A model generated the notes under the pieces. That model made no database searches, was not told the DNA's origin, and was given only the letters and a program-made list of their open reading frames with translations. The position numbers were made by a program, and so were the translations under genes. From NCBI GenBank assembly GCA_007693395.1, contig REDS01000033.1, positions 1 to 63,322 of the forward strand: a stretch of DNA of 63,322 nt, read 5' to 3'. Below are positions 20,601-28,448 of this stretch, piece by piece (the stretch's first letter is position 1; each line of letters begins with the position of its first letter). Source of the DNA: Balneolaceae bacterium (GTDB lineage Bacteria > Bacteroidota > Rhodothermia > Balneolales > Balneolaceae).

Positions 20601-23600
20601 TGAAAGCCTGACGGATCTACATAAGCAAATTTGTCTCCCCGGAAGTAGAAATCGGCCTGACCGCTTTGTACTCCGAACGGATAGAGGGAGATGCGAAAAT
20701 CTCTGCTGTATTCAACTGTTACTGCCGAATCAAAATTGCGGTTACCAAAGGCCACGCTTGCATCGGCACTACCGGAAGTGTGCACCCCAAGTGAATCAAT
20801 AACCACAGTTCCTGCTAATTCCATTAGTAAACCTGGATCTAACATTAGCTCAGTTTCAGGCTCAACAGATTGAAAGGTTAACTGATCGAGCTGATCCGAT
20901 ATTCCCACTTCGAACGCAAACTGTTCATCAAAAATAATCCGTCCACTCTGCACCCTGAACGTGCTTAGATCGATGAGAAAGTTATCAAATGTAACTCCCA
21001 TGCTGCTTTCACGTAGCCTAAAGTTGTGGCGGCCATCAATAAAAAATCCATCCCGGGTAATTTCTGCTCTGTTCAGCCTGAATGTTAAGGCAGGAATATC
21101 TTCTGATGGAATGTACCAGTCAAATGGTTCGTCGATGATGAATGAAACGTCAATAAACCGGCCTGTCATCAAGTTGATAATTGCGGAACCCTCTGCTGTT
21201 GGCCCATTTGGCAAATCAATAAATGCATCTACATGCATAATTGCCTGCTGCCTGCCACTTTCACCTATATCAAACTCAACTGATGATGAGGTAACCTGAG
21301 CTTCAAATGGCCCAACAGCAAGCGGACATCCGGGAATTACATCTTCAAGGGTGCCACGTATTCCATCAGACAGACGTAAATCATCCCCTGAAAAACTGAT
21401 TCTATTATCACCGCCTTCACATTGAAATGGAGCGCCAAGCTCAATACCTCCATCAAGGTACAACCTGCCAAATGGCTGCATTTCATCCATTGATGGGTAC
21501 TCCAAACCGGCCACACCCGATATATCCTGAAGCTGAAACTGGTAGCCGGGCCCTATTTCCCAATCACAGCCCGCAAAATTTTCCAGATTTAAATTGGTTA
21601 TTACCCGATTTTGATCAATTCTGCCTTGTGTTGCCACTAATTCAGTACCAAGCAGGCAACCCGGTATATTTCTGCTATTTTGCACGGCAGCACTACCTTC
21701 GAACTCTATTTCCCATGGGCCGGGTGCCTGGCCGTCCCAGTCAAATACCGGGAATGTGAACTGATTTAAGACAAACTCTTGAAGCCTTAGTCTGAATAGC
21801 TCTGCATTGAAAGATGGCAGCGGATTTCTTTGCTCATTATCCCCAAAGTTGATTGACTCAAATTCAATTCCTTCCGGTGTTAATGAAATGCCCTCCATTG
21901 TCAGCGAACTCCACGAATTGAATGCCGGTACTTCGAGACTGGCATCAAACCCAAGCTCAAAATCCCATGAATTCCCTGGATTATAGCTTAAATGTCTTAG
22001 TTCAGTATTTTCAAAACGTAGCTCCGCAAAACCCAGATCAATTCTCGGATCAATTACAGGACAGCTTGAGCGATGCCGCTCTATATTAAAACCATCACTG
22101 CTGCTAAGTGCTATGGTTGATTTTGATCCACAATACCTGCCGCTGGTAGTCAACATACCGATAGTAGATGCCAGCTCTGCGTTGTATACAAGTGAGCCAT
22201 CAGCAGTAAAAAGATCTATATCGCCTAGTACTCTGTTTACCTGCATAGTCAAAAATTCGCTTTCACTTACAAGCGGTACATCAAATTGTTCGTTGCACAG
22301 TAAACCCGCAGCAAGTGATGCATCCCCCAATTCAAGGTTTCGCAGTTCGCAGGGCGAATCTATTCCCATCAGGCGGGCATCACCATCGGCCCATACCCGA
22401 TTTGCAGGATATTCAACCCCAACGGTTGTTAACTCAAGCTCAAGCAGATCGTGGCTGAAGGATGCAAGCGGATCACCCGAAATTTCTGCTTCGCCATGTA
22501 ATCCTTCTCTTGTTACCACAATTTCGCCATCAGCGCTGAACCAATGCTGATCAGGTGTTAAGAGAGAGATATCAAGAGTAAAGTTTCTGCCAAATCTCCA
22601 ATTCAGTTCATCAAAAGTAACCCACTCATTCTCCGGAAGAAGGTTTTCAATAATATCAGCTGCGGCATTTACACGGCCTCCTGCCAGAATGGGATTTGCA
22701 AGATTGTTTGCCTGAATTAAAATATTTACATCGGCTTCGGTTATGAATTCTCCGGCACCGGCGAAATCGAGATGAAGATTTGCTTCTCCAATCAGTTCAT
22801 ATGCGTCAGACACAAGATTGGCAGTGAGCCCTTCGAGTCCCGTAATTTTGGCAAAGTCGGGTATCAAAATAATTTCATCAAGATCTGCCAAATCGATAAC
22901 AGGATCTTGTTCAGCCTCTTTAAAGGTAAACGTATAAATCTCGCTCTCTCCATCACTTTGGAAAGGAATTTCCTGAATGGCATCATTAGCTGTCACCTGC
23001 CATGCATAACGCCTGCCTGGATCGAGAGGCAAAAACTCAATGGTATATGGCAGAGTGGTTTCATTGATGAGTGTAGTTTCAGCAATAGCCCGATTACCCG
23101 AGATAGCCTGTAACGGTGTTTGTCCCTCGAATACTTCTACAAGCAAAAAATCATACGCTATCTGCCGGCCGCGAAGCGCCACAACGGGAGTCCATGAAAA
23201 AACAGGTACATCCAGTGTTACATTTGAACCTCGTGAGGGAGAAACAAGGCGCGGAGGAGGCGGATAACGAACGGAAAAATTTGCAATACCGGGAATTACA
23301 CTAATTTGAGCTGCACTTGCAGGGCGAGCTTCAATCTCAATGGTATACCGGCCTTCCGGAATAACCCCCGTCTGTACCAGTTGATTTTGGATATCTCTTG
23401 GCAGGCCGCGAAGTACATCGTTTGAGGTTTGAGGAAAAATCAGTTCTTCAAAAAAGTTTACAAAGACATAGGTTCCGGGAGTAAATGCCCGGGGTTCTGA
23501 TTGCAGGTCAATAATTGCCCTGCCATCTTTTCGAACTACAAAATCAAAAATAAAATCGATAGGTTGATTAAACTGGCTTGTATAAGTAAAACTAATTTGA

Positions 23601-23800
23601 TATTGGCCGGAAATAAAATTGTTCTCGAGATCATCAGCGAAGGGAGTGGGTAAAATAGACGGTATGCCGGTAATAGAAACCTGACTTGAACTTTGGGACA
23701 AAGCTGTTGCAGGTAATAATACCATCAGAAGTGAAATCCCAAGAGATATTCTTGCGCTTAAAACCAATCTTTGAAATATTCTGGTATTCTCTCTATGCAT
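11645..23800 (-). CDS. Giant secreted beta-rich protein of about 4050 residues
   Basis: The preferred start is the ATG at 23800, ten bases after the upstream gene ends and directly before a signal peptide (LLMVLLPATALSQ). An upstream start at 23860 would overlap that gene by 50 bp. Residues ~150-320 hold an FN3-like domain (PRLVSPSRGSNVTLDVPVFSW). Residues ~320-2800 are short alternating beta strands with GxxxL/INxxGL-like turns. A long unit is duplicated: LVPDRLPLPTEQIAYL near residue 1075 recurs as FLPDRIPLPSEDIAYI near 1820. Residues ~2885-3375 are alpha-helical and probably coiled. The last ~680 residues return to FN3-like beta domains (VGTEPGMDNIIEW type). There is no T9SS sorting domain. 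The function is unknown; the strand pattern recalls long beta-structured translocation or bridge proteins, but I see no diagnostic motif. Confidence 0.88.
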   Translation of the reverse strand: MHRENTRIFQRLVLSARISLGISLLMVLLPATALSQSSSQVSITGIPSILPTPFADDLENNFISGQYQISFTYTSQFNQPIDFIFDFVVRKDGRAIIDLQSEPRAFTPGTYVFVNFFEELIFPQTSNDVLRGLPRDIQNQLVQTGVIPEGRYTIEIEARPASAAQISVIPGIANFSVRYPPPPRLVSPSRGSNVTLDVPVFSWTPVVALRGRQIAYDFLLVEVFEGQTPLQAISGNRAIAETTLINETTLPYTIEFLPLDPGRRYAWQVTANDAIQEIPFQSDGESEIYTFTFKEAEQDPVIDLADLDEIILIPDFAKITGLEGLTANLVSDAYELIGEANLHLDFAGAGEFITEADVNILIQANNLANPILAGGRVNAAADIIENLLPENEWVTFDELNWRFGRNFTLDISLLTPDQHWFSADGEIVVTREGLHGEAEISGDPLASFSHDLLELELTTVGVEYPANRVWADGDARLMGIDSPCELRNLELGDASLAAGLLCNEQFDVPLVSESEFLTMQVNRVLGDIDLFTADGSLVYNAELASTIGMLTTSGRYCGSKSTIALSSSDGFNIERHRSSCPVIDPRIDLGFAELRFENTELRHLSYNPGNSWDFELGFDASLEVPAFNSWSSLTMEGISLTPEGIEFESINFGDNEQRNPLPSFNAELFRLRLQEFVLNQFTFPVFDWDGQAPGPWEIEFEGSAAVQNSRNIPGCLLGTELVATQGRIDQNRVITNLNLENFAGCDWEIGPGYQFQLQDISGVAGLEYPSMDEMQPFGRLYLDGGIELGAPFQCEGGDNRISFSGDDLRLSDGIRGTLEDVIPGCPLAVGPFEAQVTSSSVEFDIGESGRQQAIMHVDAFIDLPNGPTAEGSAIINLMTGRFIDVSFIIDEPFDWYIPSEDIPALTFRLNRAEITRDGFFIDGRHNFRLRESSMGVTFDNFLIDLSTFRVQSGRIIFDEQFAFEVGISDQLDQLTFQSVEPETELMLDPGLLMELAGTVVIDSLGVHTSGSADASVAFGNRNFDSAVTVEYSRDFRISLYPFGVQSGQADFYFRGDKFAYVDPSGFHPVMAFFAEYLVPDRLPLPTEQIAYLQLREDGELLVDVAENEEGNYVLSTIPGSNLSFVVPYIDPDNPPTLANVAINDLTISANPYSPEVISGSVEVDVPADNPVFNLTGRNVPLTIRQIHFGSRMVNGSSITALYMLGNMHLFDQELDGANDVEFYLRGDGFVRANFNLTGMDSRLSIAPGDRVVIGVDELSGNFDMPVGSGSPNYDFSVGGSIEVLTDEGYRAGADLTVRTESGGFFTISDFDGYAFDESPGFGIGNFNLNLEEIVSIPEFSYSTEHGFEFAIELDLDIGIELSGGQRIDFPLNEIEIRHDGISFPGQLVDESSFPGLNLPEIDLLGFGFKPLALNIPSGFTWSWVDGFDISPNLLMNFAVYLPEFEGTPLSPEDGLLFTNVGFDEGFLTGAVDLDLGGIELPIASGDQSPSLLVDGLSVALAKVPSNSYRQAIDFDINGTINNIPAFTVDDPSACPEGAEYSLSIIEGRAFEGSITNLQPCGYLELGPVILEVPNADLNLYLDNDVQMAVLDGSVDVTLPSPGGGQPGTISGQLALDAISGTIHDGSVSITQPFVLNMPYFKDEDPLFTFAINQASLDSQGLTLTGTGNLEKGNVDASVNFDNLIIALPEFYIAGGSATVAAEFSVLFDVMPFGFEIIADGDPMPANNALLMDLDAQVIINEHGLNFTGAAASNLIYEGEQYTNLRVELVDDFAMSISGLSVTRGRAEFYWDEDGVPAAMPIAYIDEDGFHFGAGLLAFLPDRIPLPSEDIAYIIVKDDEGEPLVEVESTESGMLISASDYLSLVVPALPDHAGEDLEIGVSFTLQTDDAYNVTGGSLSLQSNISLQNRLNLPVTLTHLNLDDDDGISLEIGLTFDLPAIFEGHEAALFATLSQNGVESGSFSVGEVSATYDASLEPIYTFDFSGSVPGSGETDTFVANLLGIEATFGSNSVSFAGTLGSSLVLEEDDDPLFFNAQWSSEGWSFLLDPGDTLDDLRLGQAVFSLDDHEGLALVSENDNFYLSVNGQVSFEDILDEPVSITVHDLQVGVTNYSSSPSLHFAIGQAVGDLGDQQFGFFDDAFLINLINPTVTLSGRELALATDGNIQFLNQQIDYTGLEITTAGHFNFNQISAGDIEIFEQYLVLQSIELTNDEGLQLTSDIKVTLPAPVEDYDAVGQLTMYRDESNQIQIDQIGLEFEVNERFDLLNFGEFELTQVAIEINPFDWIDTGVAANGNIYLGDDPDPVIEFGKSNNFPNQPGIGLSYGIGQSINVNYNITGNTSFDFDLHFFNIQIAADISSSASEGFELLLAGEAGMTLPSVDASLSYEGIRVTEEGLVDIGNITGGSIDVASIFSMEVGQFVFKADEAGFMIDLADTQERAPDELQEDGDFDSEEVATTRVEVTEIMCFGPCPEIGMDSDNAGLEISINADGGNESGGLSGGIHRVMFYNSADGRALTVENLHVQLDDFFSMNASLNYVQEGQDILVRAAASASFNLAGESIDAVVAGKFSTIGGQVSYGLFVAVQSDAGIPIVPGVINLTGAGGGFFYRPVQDDLTMVHNAMSRSGVHELVDEDAASIQGEADFAVMLFASVSLGGGGSAAILEGSTFFQITNQSFYMDARASVLGMDGVESIASTNISGTLSASIMRDPFAIIVGIDITVDVPFIIDGTGDVEFFLAGEEGERVWGVIGNVDLTVYRYLNGNATLLAGNPGFMFEATLSVGFDIKIIDFKASLTGAIWIMQDEDYQYPFGAYGVVDVEAKVLKGLVSVDAEAKAIFVTKQGGGYEFFASAYGCGRVLGKSRCGHGWASYSDSDGLDYGRGKGDHVDLVDQARAQQEQFEEHIAQLLAEALQAVDDITMPEQIPLAALTPGVQTYRDAGIAFYDLPFPQRNSWVSQIETAMGAYYSPSISFQIPQIFVSVMDIMRSEGPWIPSDMNASNLKGALEVYAIVLNQTLSSWSDIVVDDILIAVEYTEQAQIAFDNMMMGLEDSPVQYVSQPEPSTNAETGVDFAVDENLAGQQQQSVGEYSEQLRLLNEQFIQNISDISSNLESLDGLLKAESGLFGEMDIVGWMALNAMLMEQFDQYFAALGNEILAKREWATGLRSEISNLEPSLETTINNLRTAYITSINNTGIVGGQNLINSANNFSRQFVQLIQFARILSDEEDTRTTLQSPTASSHVSELYSRVTHPFTDSSSSLGNEYRDAFTNFWIEMNRAGLSAYINAMNQRMVQEVWAVYRDSKIETFETAANFTILLDQFYTTKSNLGGILYNLIDNYLDWRGALDDVEGEIDTNLQSYVNQRDQIAQSLLPPQITEIVVNPNRQDGTFYNETQVEWTATHPVEIIENSIQYNYRVFGEGSTDIYGAQDRYLSVGNRMNHTLYANNFGARTTNVNFGVRVRGSGGNTAIRRASFSVDVDEGGSTTAPGTQVLPEETSPPEEPVIVLPEYNSTSVNGEKRYWTSSSTNVNLLIQGNDPEVGIARFEYSVGTEPGMDNIIEWTQLQGQRRTNSDIPAEEMQGPTLPLDMTPGDEYYINARVENNMGQWSPEVTLNAPLVYDDSVPHSVELQFMGAIFIDNLNHPFFGGSSSTTVHPLIETVPEFNPSFGQIQSWTNTYGVPSVQFTNFSAEEDVSGLSHYQYVLSRSSSDPENLFDSGAFDIHEEGILVIEGEEDDIRFGRTNTPVLDSFQRDVYLHVRPVDNAGNVGETYTFGPHQSIDATRPNSGKLQAKVSGSNVKLYIIDVPYDPESDLLGIQYAIGTSPESGDIRSFPQGNTVDKQWNLTRSQILSGTYDASPSISDMLSFQQSPRSTQINETKRYLSIPAENLPVGENLYIRYRSVNTKGISSTVRATGPFNLDTTPPVVPNVNFTVYESTRKVDAEIGNILDPESGVAKVELWVAQTLFQGTLDGGNFQAYLSPVTDKVEIQSHEGVRHGTFSESGISAAIPDDLELTGLKVVVRITNGAGLTRVRSVDITESDIYSPPLIIIQPFIMPF

Positions 23801-23810
23801 AGTATTTCTG

Positions 23811-25556
23811 TTAAAAAGTTCGCTGATATCTGAATGCTCCTTCCAGTTCCTGGTATTCACTGCCCGTACCTTCTACTACGGAGTTTACCCGCGTTCTTAC
23901 TGTAAGTGTTAAAGAATCTTTACTGCTGAGGCGGTAGGATGTATTGATTGTACCCATAATCTGCTGGATGGTGTTTAAATCGGTACCTCCATTAAACATC
24001 TCTCTCTCAACGCTGTTTTGACTATAGCCGCCATTTACACTGAGCGTCAGTGATCTGTCGAAAAAAGAGTAACTCATTCCGGCATTCAGCCCAATGTTGG
24101 TGATATCTGCCTGGCCCGATGAATTGACCATATAATTACCCGAAAGATTGGCCGACAGGCCTCCGGGAAATCGTATGGAATAGTTTGCATTACCAGAAAT
24201 AGTTTCTGAAAGTGTTGAATCATCGCCCAGAACATCATCACTAAATGTATTCTCAATAGTCATGAAACTGCCAGAGATTGAAAATGTGTGGCTGTAATCT
24301 CCGGTGCGGAAATTAAAACTTGGCTGTAACATAATGTTGTGCGACACCTGAGACTGTTCAAAGCCCTGATCATCCTGCGGGGTTACATTATTTAAAAAAA
24401 GATCGTAATTGGTGTTTAGCGAGAAATAGTCGGTGAACATAATCTGCAAATTTGTATTGATATTCGTGTCTGATTGTGTTTGGAGACGACTTCCCAAGAG
24501 GTTGTCCCGCCCCAAGACAATGTTCGACTGAATGTTTACACGGTTATTCAGCATTCGAAATGAGGGACTCAGACTGATGCGCTCATGATCATCACGGGTT
24601 CGGCTGCGCCCATGAGAAATAAATCCTGGCTGAATTCGCTCATAACCAAGTGTCAGATCAAATGGATTGGAAACAAAATTTGCAAAAGCTTGTCCTGCAT
24701 AGTTCACCCTTGTAGTATTTCGCGGCAGATAGATATTTGTCAGAAAAGACGGATAAGGAATTTCAGTAAGATCAATCGGTGAACTGCCCAAATCCCGTGT
24801 GAAGGCAGATACCGTTACTTCACTCTCAAGACTGAATCTGCCATCAAAAAAGTCCACTTTAAAATCCGGTGTGATTGTGATGTTTTCCTGAGCTGTAATC
24901 TCTACCTCTTCACTCGAAAGTGAGGCTCTTTCATCAATAGAATAGTATGTACTCAGATGAAAATAAGATCCTGTTTCTCGCCCAACCCCAATTTTGGCTC
25001 CACCTGACCACCTCTCAAAAGCCGGTTCCCGAAAACCCTGCTCCAGGCTTGGCCGAACTGCCCTTCTTGCCCTGCCTGCTATAAGTTCAACTAAAAAATT
25101 TCCTGGTTCAGCGCGGATGTACCCGCCACGAAGTGAGGCTCCGTTAAGACTGAACTCCGAAAACCTTGTATTAATATCGCCGGCCTGAATATTCAGCCAT
25201 CTCCAGGTAGCGCTGTACGATATTGTGTTCATATTCTGGCGCAGGCCAGTATCATCCGTAGAGTAGTTGATGTTAAAGCCCGACCGAAAGCCAAATGTGT
25301 TTACATTAACGCCTACATCCGTTCGGAGAACTGTTGGGCTGCGGCGATTCTCTATACCGTCTGCTGTATAGGCGTTCGCATCGAAACTGATCGACCCTGA
25401 AGTAGCGAAAGGCTGCAGGTCAGTATCATCCCAAAATGATCCTGACTGTGCATAGATCATACCTGCAATGAAATGTGCAATCAAAAAGAACATCACAAAA
25501 ATCGTAACGAAACGAAAAATCAAAACTCTGTTGATTGAATCTTTAAACATTTTCAA
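23811..25556 (-). CDS. Outer-membrane beta-barrel protein
   Basis: 581 residues. After a signal peptide (ending IYAQSGSFWDD) the sequence is a succession of amphipathic strands with alternating aromatic residues (YSATWRWLNIQAGDIN, FSLNTNYDLFLNN, MSYSFFDRSLTLSVNGGYS), ending in FRYQRTF with the terminal Phe typical of barrels inserted by BAM. It is the first gene of the operon, and the giant gene follows after 10 bp. It could be the export pore or surface anchor for the giant protein. The upstream 283-bp region is shared with the divergent kinase. Confidence 0.85.
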   Translation of the reverse strand: MKMFKDSINRVLIFRFVTIFVMFFLIAHFIAGMIYAQSGSFWDDTDLQPFATSGSISFDANAYTADGIENRRSPTVLRTDVGVNVNTFGFRSGFNINYSTDDTGLRQNMNTISYSATWRWLNIQAGDINTRFSEFSLNGASLRGGYIRAEPGNFLVELIAGRARRAVRPSLEQGFREPAFERWSGGAKIGVGRETGSYFHLSTYYSIDERASLSSEEVEITAQENITITPDFKVDFFDGRFSLESEVTVSAFTRDLGSSPIDLTEIPYPSFLTNIYLPRNTTRVNYAGQAFANFVSNPFDLTLGYERIQPGFISHGRSRTRDDHERISLSPSFRMLNNRVNIQSNIVLGRDNLLGSRLQTQSDTNINTNLQIMFTDYFSLNTNYDLFLNNVTPQDDQGFEQSQVSHNIMLQPSFNFRTGDYSHTFSISGSFMTIENTFSDDVLGDDSTLSETISGNANYSIRFPGGLSANLSGNYMVNSSGQADITNIGLNAGMSYSFFDRSLTLSVNGGYSQNSVEREMFNGGTDLNTIQQIMGTINTSYRLSSKDSLTLTVRTRVNSVVEGTGSEYQELEGAFRYQRTF

Positions 25557-25839
25557 ACTTTGTTACTTTCTATAGCGAAGTGGTGTGGAAAAAACTTTCA
25601 CTTTTTCTCATATCTATCAAAAATTAGCCTCAATCATAACTGATTGTGCCGCACATTTAGCGAAGCATACTTATTTGACAGAGTAGATTTATGAAGCGAA
25701 GTCCGACATAAGCTTCATTAGTTTTGTAAATAGCTATCTGTTTGAAGTGGATCAATCCACTCTCGCAGGAATTCTCAGTGAATTAATTTGACCGTTTTTT
25801 GCTAAAAATTTCGTTTATATAGGAAAGGGAAAACTGTTC
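25557..25839. promoter_or_regulatory. Divergent control region between barrel/giant operon and TPR kinase
   Basis: This 283-bp spacer must hold promoters for both directions. Visible elements are a dyad AGTGGAT-CA-ATCCACT at 25746-25761 (two 7-bp arms, 2-bp spacer); an inverted repeat ATGAAGC / GCTTCAT at 25691-25697 and 25712-25718; the heptamer AGCGAAG three times on the plus strand (25574, 25659, 25695); a TTGACA at 25675; and TAGTTTTG at 25719, which fits the Bacteroidota -7 form TAnnTTTG. AGGAAAGGGA at 25821-25830 may serve as the kinase ribosome-binding site. Assigning any of these to a specific regulator is inference. Confidence 0.45.
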
Positions 25840-28407
25840 ATGAAAGTCATGAATTCTGATCACTGGAAAAAAATTGAGGATATAGTTGATGAGCTTTTGA
25901 AGCTTTCTGAGGCTGAGAGAAGCCAAAGAGCCAGGGATTTGTGCGGTCAAGATATTGCCCTTCTAAACGAAGTATTGGATTTCCTGAATGTGATGGATCA
26001 ATCGGATGATGCCATCTTATCCCTGAAAAAATCGAAGCATATCATCGCAAAGTCTGTTGTTAGAGAGATTGAGCAGGAGAGAGATGCTTCCTATTTCATC
26101 GGGAAAGAGATCCAGAATTACCAGATTGTTAAGCACCTGGAAACAGGCGGTATGGGGGCCGTTTTTCTGGCAGAACGTTGTGATGGCACCTTCCAGAAGC
26201 AGGTTGCCATAAAAATTCTGAAACGGGAATTTGCGAACCCAACAATCAGTGAACGATTTAAACAGGAGAGGCAAATTCTTGCAAATCTGACCCATCCAGG
26301 AATTGCTAAACTATACGATGGCGGTATGTTTGAGGGGCTTCCGTATATCATTATGGAGTATGTGGAAGGTGAGCAGATCAACAAATACTGTAACTTGGAG
26401 AAACTTTCAGTAAAGCAGCGCCTCAAGCTCTTTGGGAAAGTACTTGATGTGGTTGATTTTGCTCATAGAAACTTGATTATTCATAGAGATTTAAAGCCAG
26501 AAAATATACTTGTGAATTACCGGGGAGACGTAAAAATTCTCGATTTTGGAATTGCACGAATTGAGAAACTGTCTGTTCAGGAAACAGATCGTCCGGATGG
26601 TTTTCATTTTTTAACGCCTCAGTTTGCATCCCCCGAACAGCTCCAAAAAAAGGAAATCAACACCCTTTCCGACATTTATTCACTCGGTATTTTACTCAAT
26701 CAGCTACTCATCGATGTCTCCCTTTTCGATATTGAAGGGTTGTCAATCAAAGAGATTCTGGAGAACAAAACATCGTACTACCCTAAACAACCATCAGAGA
26801 AGTATAACCATCTGCCTGAGCAAACCAAGCTTGATATAGCTGCAAACAGAGGGCAAGCACCGGGCAACCTGATAAGGGAACTTAAAAATGACCTTGACTG
26901 CATCGTATTAAAAGCCATACAGCCTGAACCAACTTCCAGATACGAATCTGCCAAGGCATTCAAAGAAGACCTTGAGAGGCGGGAAAAGCACCTGGCGATA
27001 ATGGCCAGGCAGGATGAACCCATCTACAGAACAAATAAATTTCTGATGAGAAATCGCTCATACCTTTTTGTGGCTCTGCTTTTAATGATTGTACTCTCTT
27101 CAACAGCTTTTGTAACCATATCAGGTATTTACGCAGAGAGAGACAGGGCCCTCTATGAAATGAAAAAAGCAGAAGAGGTAACACAATTTTTAATGGGACT
27201 GTTTGATGATGCCAATCCTGTGGAGCAAAATGATATCGAAGTATCAGCAAGCAGTATTCTTGAACTTGGAATCAACCGGATTGATACCGTTCAGGATCCT
27301 GAAATAAGGCATCAGTTATTTATGGTAATGGGTAATGCATTTCATAAGCTTAGTGAGTACGAAAATTCACTTAATGCTTTTAATCATGCACTCAAAGAGA
27401 GTAAAGAATTTTTTGGCTCAGATCATATTAACACAGCAGACGTCTATTATGCTATTGGTAATGTTGAAGTTACATTTTTTAACTGGCATCTGGCTGTACC
27501 GCCCCTCAGATCTGCATTTGAAATTTATGAAGAACAACTGGCAGAAGATAACTTGAAGCTTATCAGAACCATGTCGAGGCTGGGCAGATCACTATACAAT
27601 TTTGGAGAAAGGGATTTAGGTATAATTTTTTCTGAGAAAGCTTACCAACAAATAAGTGAAGAAATGTTGCCGGAAACTTCCTTAGAGATAATGGACGATT
27701 ATGCTATCTATCTTATGAACAATGAACAGATAGAAGATGGAATAGAGGTATTACATGCAAAGGTGAATTACATTTTAGAACATTTTGATGATGAAAATTA
27801 CAAACTTGTTGGCCCTTATAATCGTTTGGCGCTGGCTTACAGACAAATAGAGGAGTTTGAAACAGCGATTACTTACTATAAAAAAGCACTCCAAATTAGC
27901 GAATCAGTTTATGGAATAGAACACCTTACTACAGATCGTATCCGGAGAAATATGTTTGGTTCATTAGCTGCACTTGATCTCCATGAGGAACTGGAGAAAC
28001 AGTTTCATATTGCGATTGAAACAACCAGAAATCGATTCTCTGAAAATCACTGGAGAACGGGTCAGATCTATGGCACATTTGGCCTTTACAGAATGGAGAG
28101 AAACAACTATGCAGACGCTATGAAATATCTGCAGCTTCGACAAGATATTTATGTTGAAACATTGGGAGCAAACCATGAATGGACTGTTGGCGCCTTTTCA
28201 CATCTGGTGGCAGTACACATATTTTCTGAATCAGCACAGGCAGATTCTTTGCTTACAGAGCACAAAAAAATGATTCGCTCTCATCAGCCTGAAATACACA
28301 GCCAAATACTACGGTCACTTAATCATGTTATTGGAATTTATGAAAATAAAGAAGGGGATTATTCAAAAATAATAGATAAATACAGCACTTTTTTACCTGC
28401 AGAATGA
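25840..28407 (+). CDS. Membrane Ser/Thr protein kinase with extracytoplasmic TPR tail
   Basis: 855 residues. An N-terminal helical region (1-90) precedes the kinase domain (~94-375), which has Gly-loop GGMGAVF at 103-109, VAIK lysine at 125, HRDLKPEN from 215, DFG at 235-237 and SPEQ after the activation segment. The first Gly of the usual GxGGMG loop is Glu here (LETGGMG), but the catalytic residues are intact. One membrane segment spans about 408-430. Residues ~450-830 form kinesin-light-chain-like TPRs. The ATG at 25840 is preceded by AGGAAAGGG. The gene diverges from the giant-protein operon. Family knowledge suggests signalling from periplasmic protein status to cytoplasmic targets; an ECF sigma factor lies in the same locus. 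The substrate is unknown. Confidence 0.92.
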   Translation: MKVMNSDHWKKIEDIVDELLKLSEAERSQRARDLCGQDIALLNEVLDFLNVMDQSDDAILSLKKSKHIIAKSVVREIEQERDASYFIGKEIQNYQIVKHLETGGMGAVFLAERCDGTFQKQVAIKILKREFANPTISERFKQERQILANLTHPGIAKLYDGGMFEGLPYIIMEYVEGEQINKYCNLEKLSVKQRLKLFGKVLDVVDFAHRNLIIHRDLKPENILVNYRGDVKILDFGIARIEKLSVQETDRPDGFHFLTPQFASPEQLQKKEINTLSDIYSLGILLNQLLIDVSLFDIEGLSIKEILENKTSYYPKQPSEKYNHLPEQTKLDIAANRGQAPGNLIRELKNDLDCIVLKAIQPEPTSRYESAKAFKEDLERREKHLAIMARQDEPIYRTNKFLMRNRSYLFVALLLMIVLSSTAFVTISGIYAERDRALYEMKKAEEVTQFLMGLFDDANPVEQNDIEVSASSILELGINRIDTVQDPEIRHQLFMVMGNAFHKLSEYENSLNAFNHALKESKEFFGSDHINTADVYYAIGNVEVTFFNWHLAVPPLRSAFEIYEEQLAEDNLKLIRTMSRLGRSLYNFGERDLGIIFSEKAYQQISEEMLPETSLEIMDDYAIYLMNNEQIEDGIEVLHAKVNYILEHFDDENYKLVGPYNRLALAYRQIEEFETAITYYKKALQISESVYGIEHLTTDRIRRNMFGSLAALDLHEELEKQFHIAIETTRNRFSENHWRTGQIYGTFGLYRMERNNYADAMKYLQLRQDIYVETLGANHEWTVGAFSHLVAVHIFSESAQADSLLTEHKKMIRSHQPEIHSQILRSLNHVIGIYENKEGDYSKIIDKYSTFLPAE

Positions 28408-28448
28408 TTGATTTAAGGCAATAAACGTTTATCATTTCAAACTTTGGA

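Noticed and set aside
11645-23860. Upstream start at 23860 for the giant protein
   Set aside because: It overlaps the barrel gene by 50 bp and adds 20 residues before the signal peptide; the ATG at 23800 fits spacing and signal.
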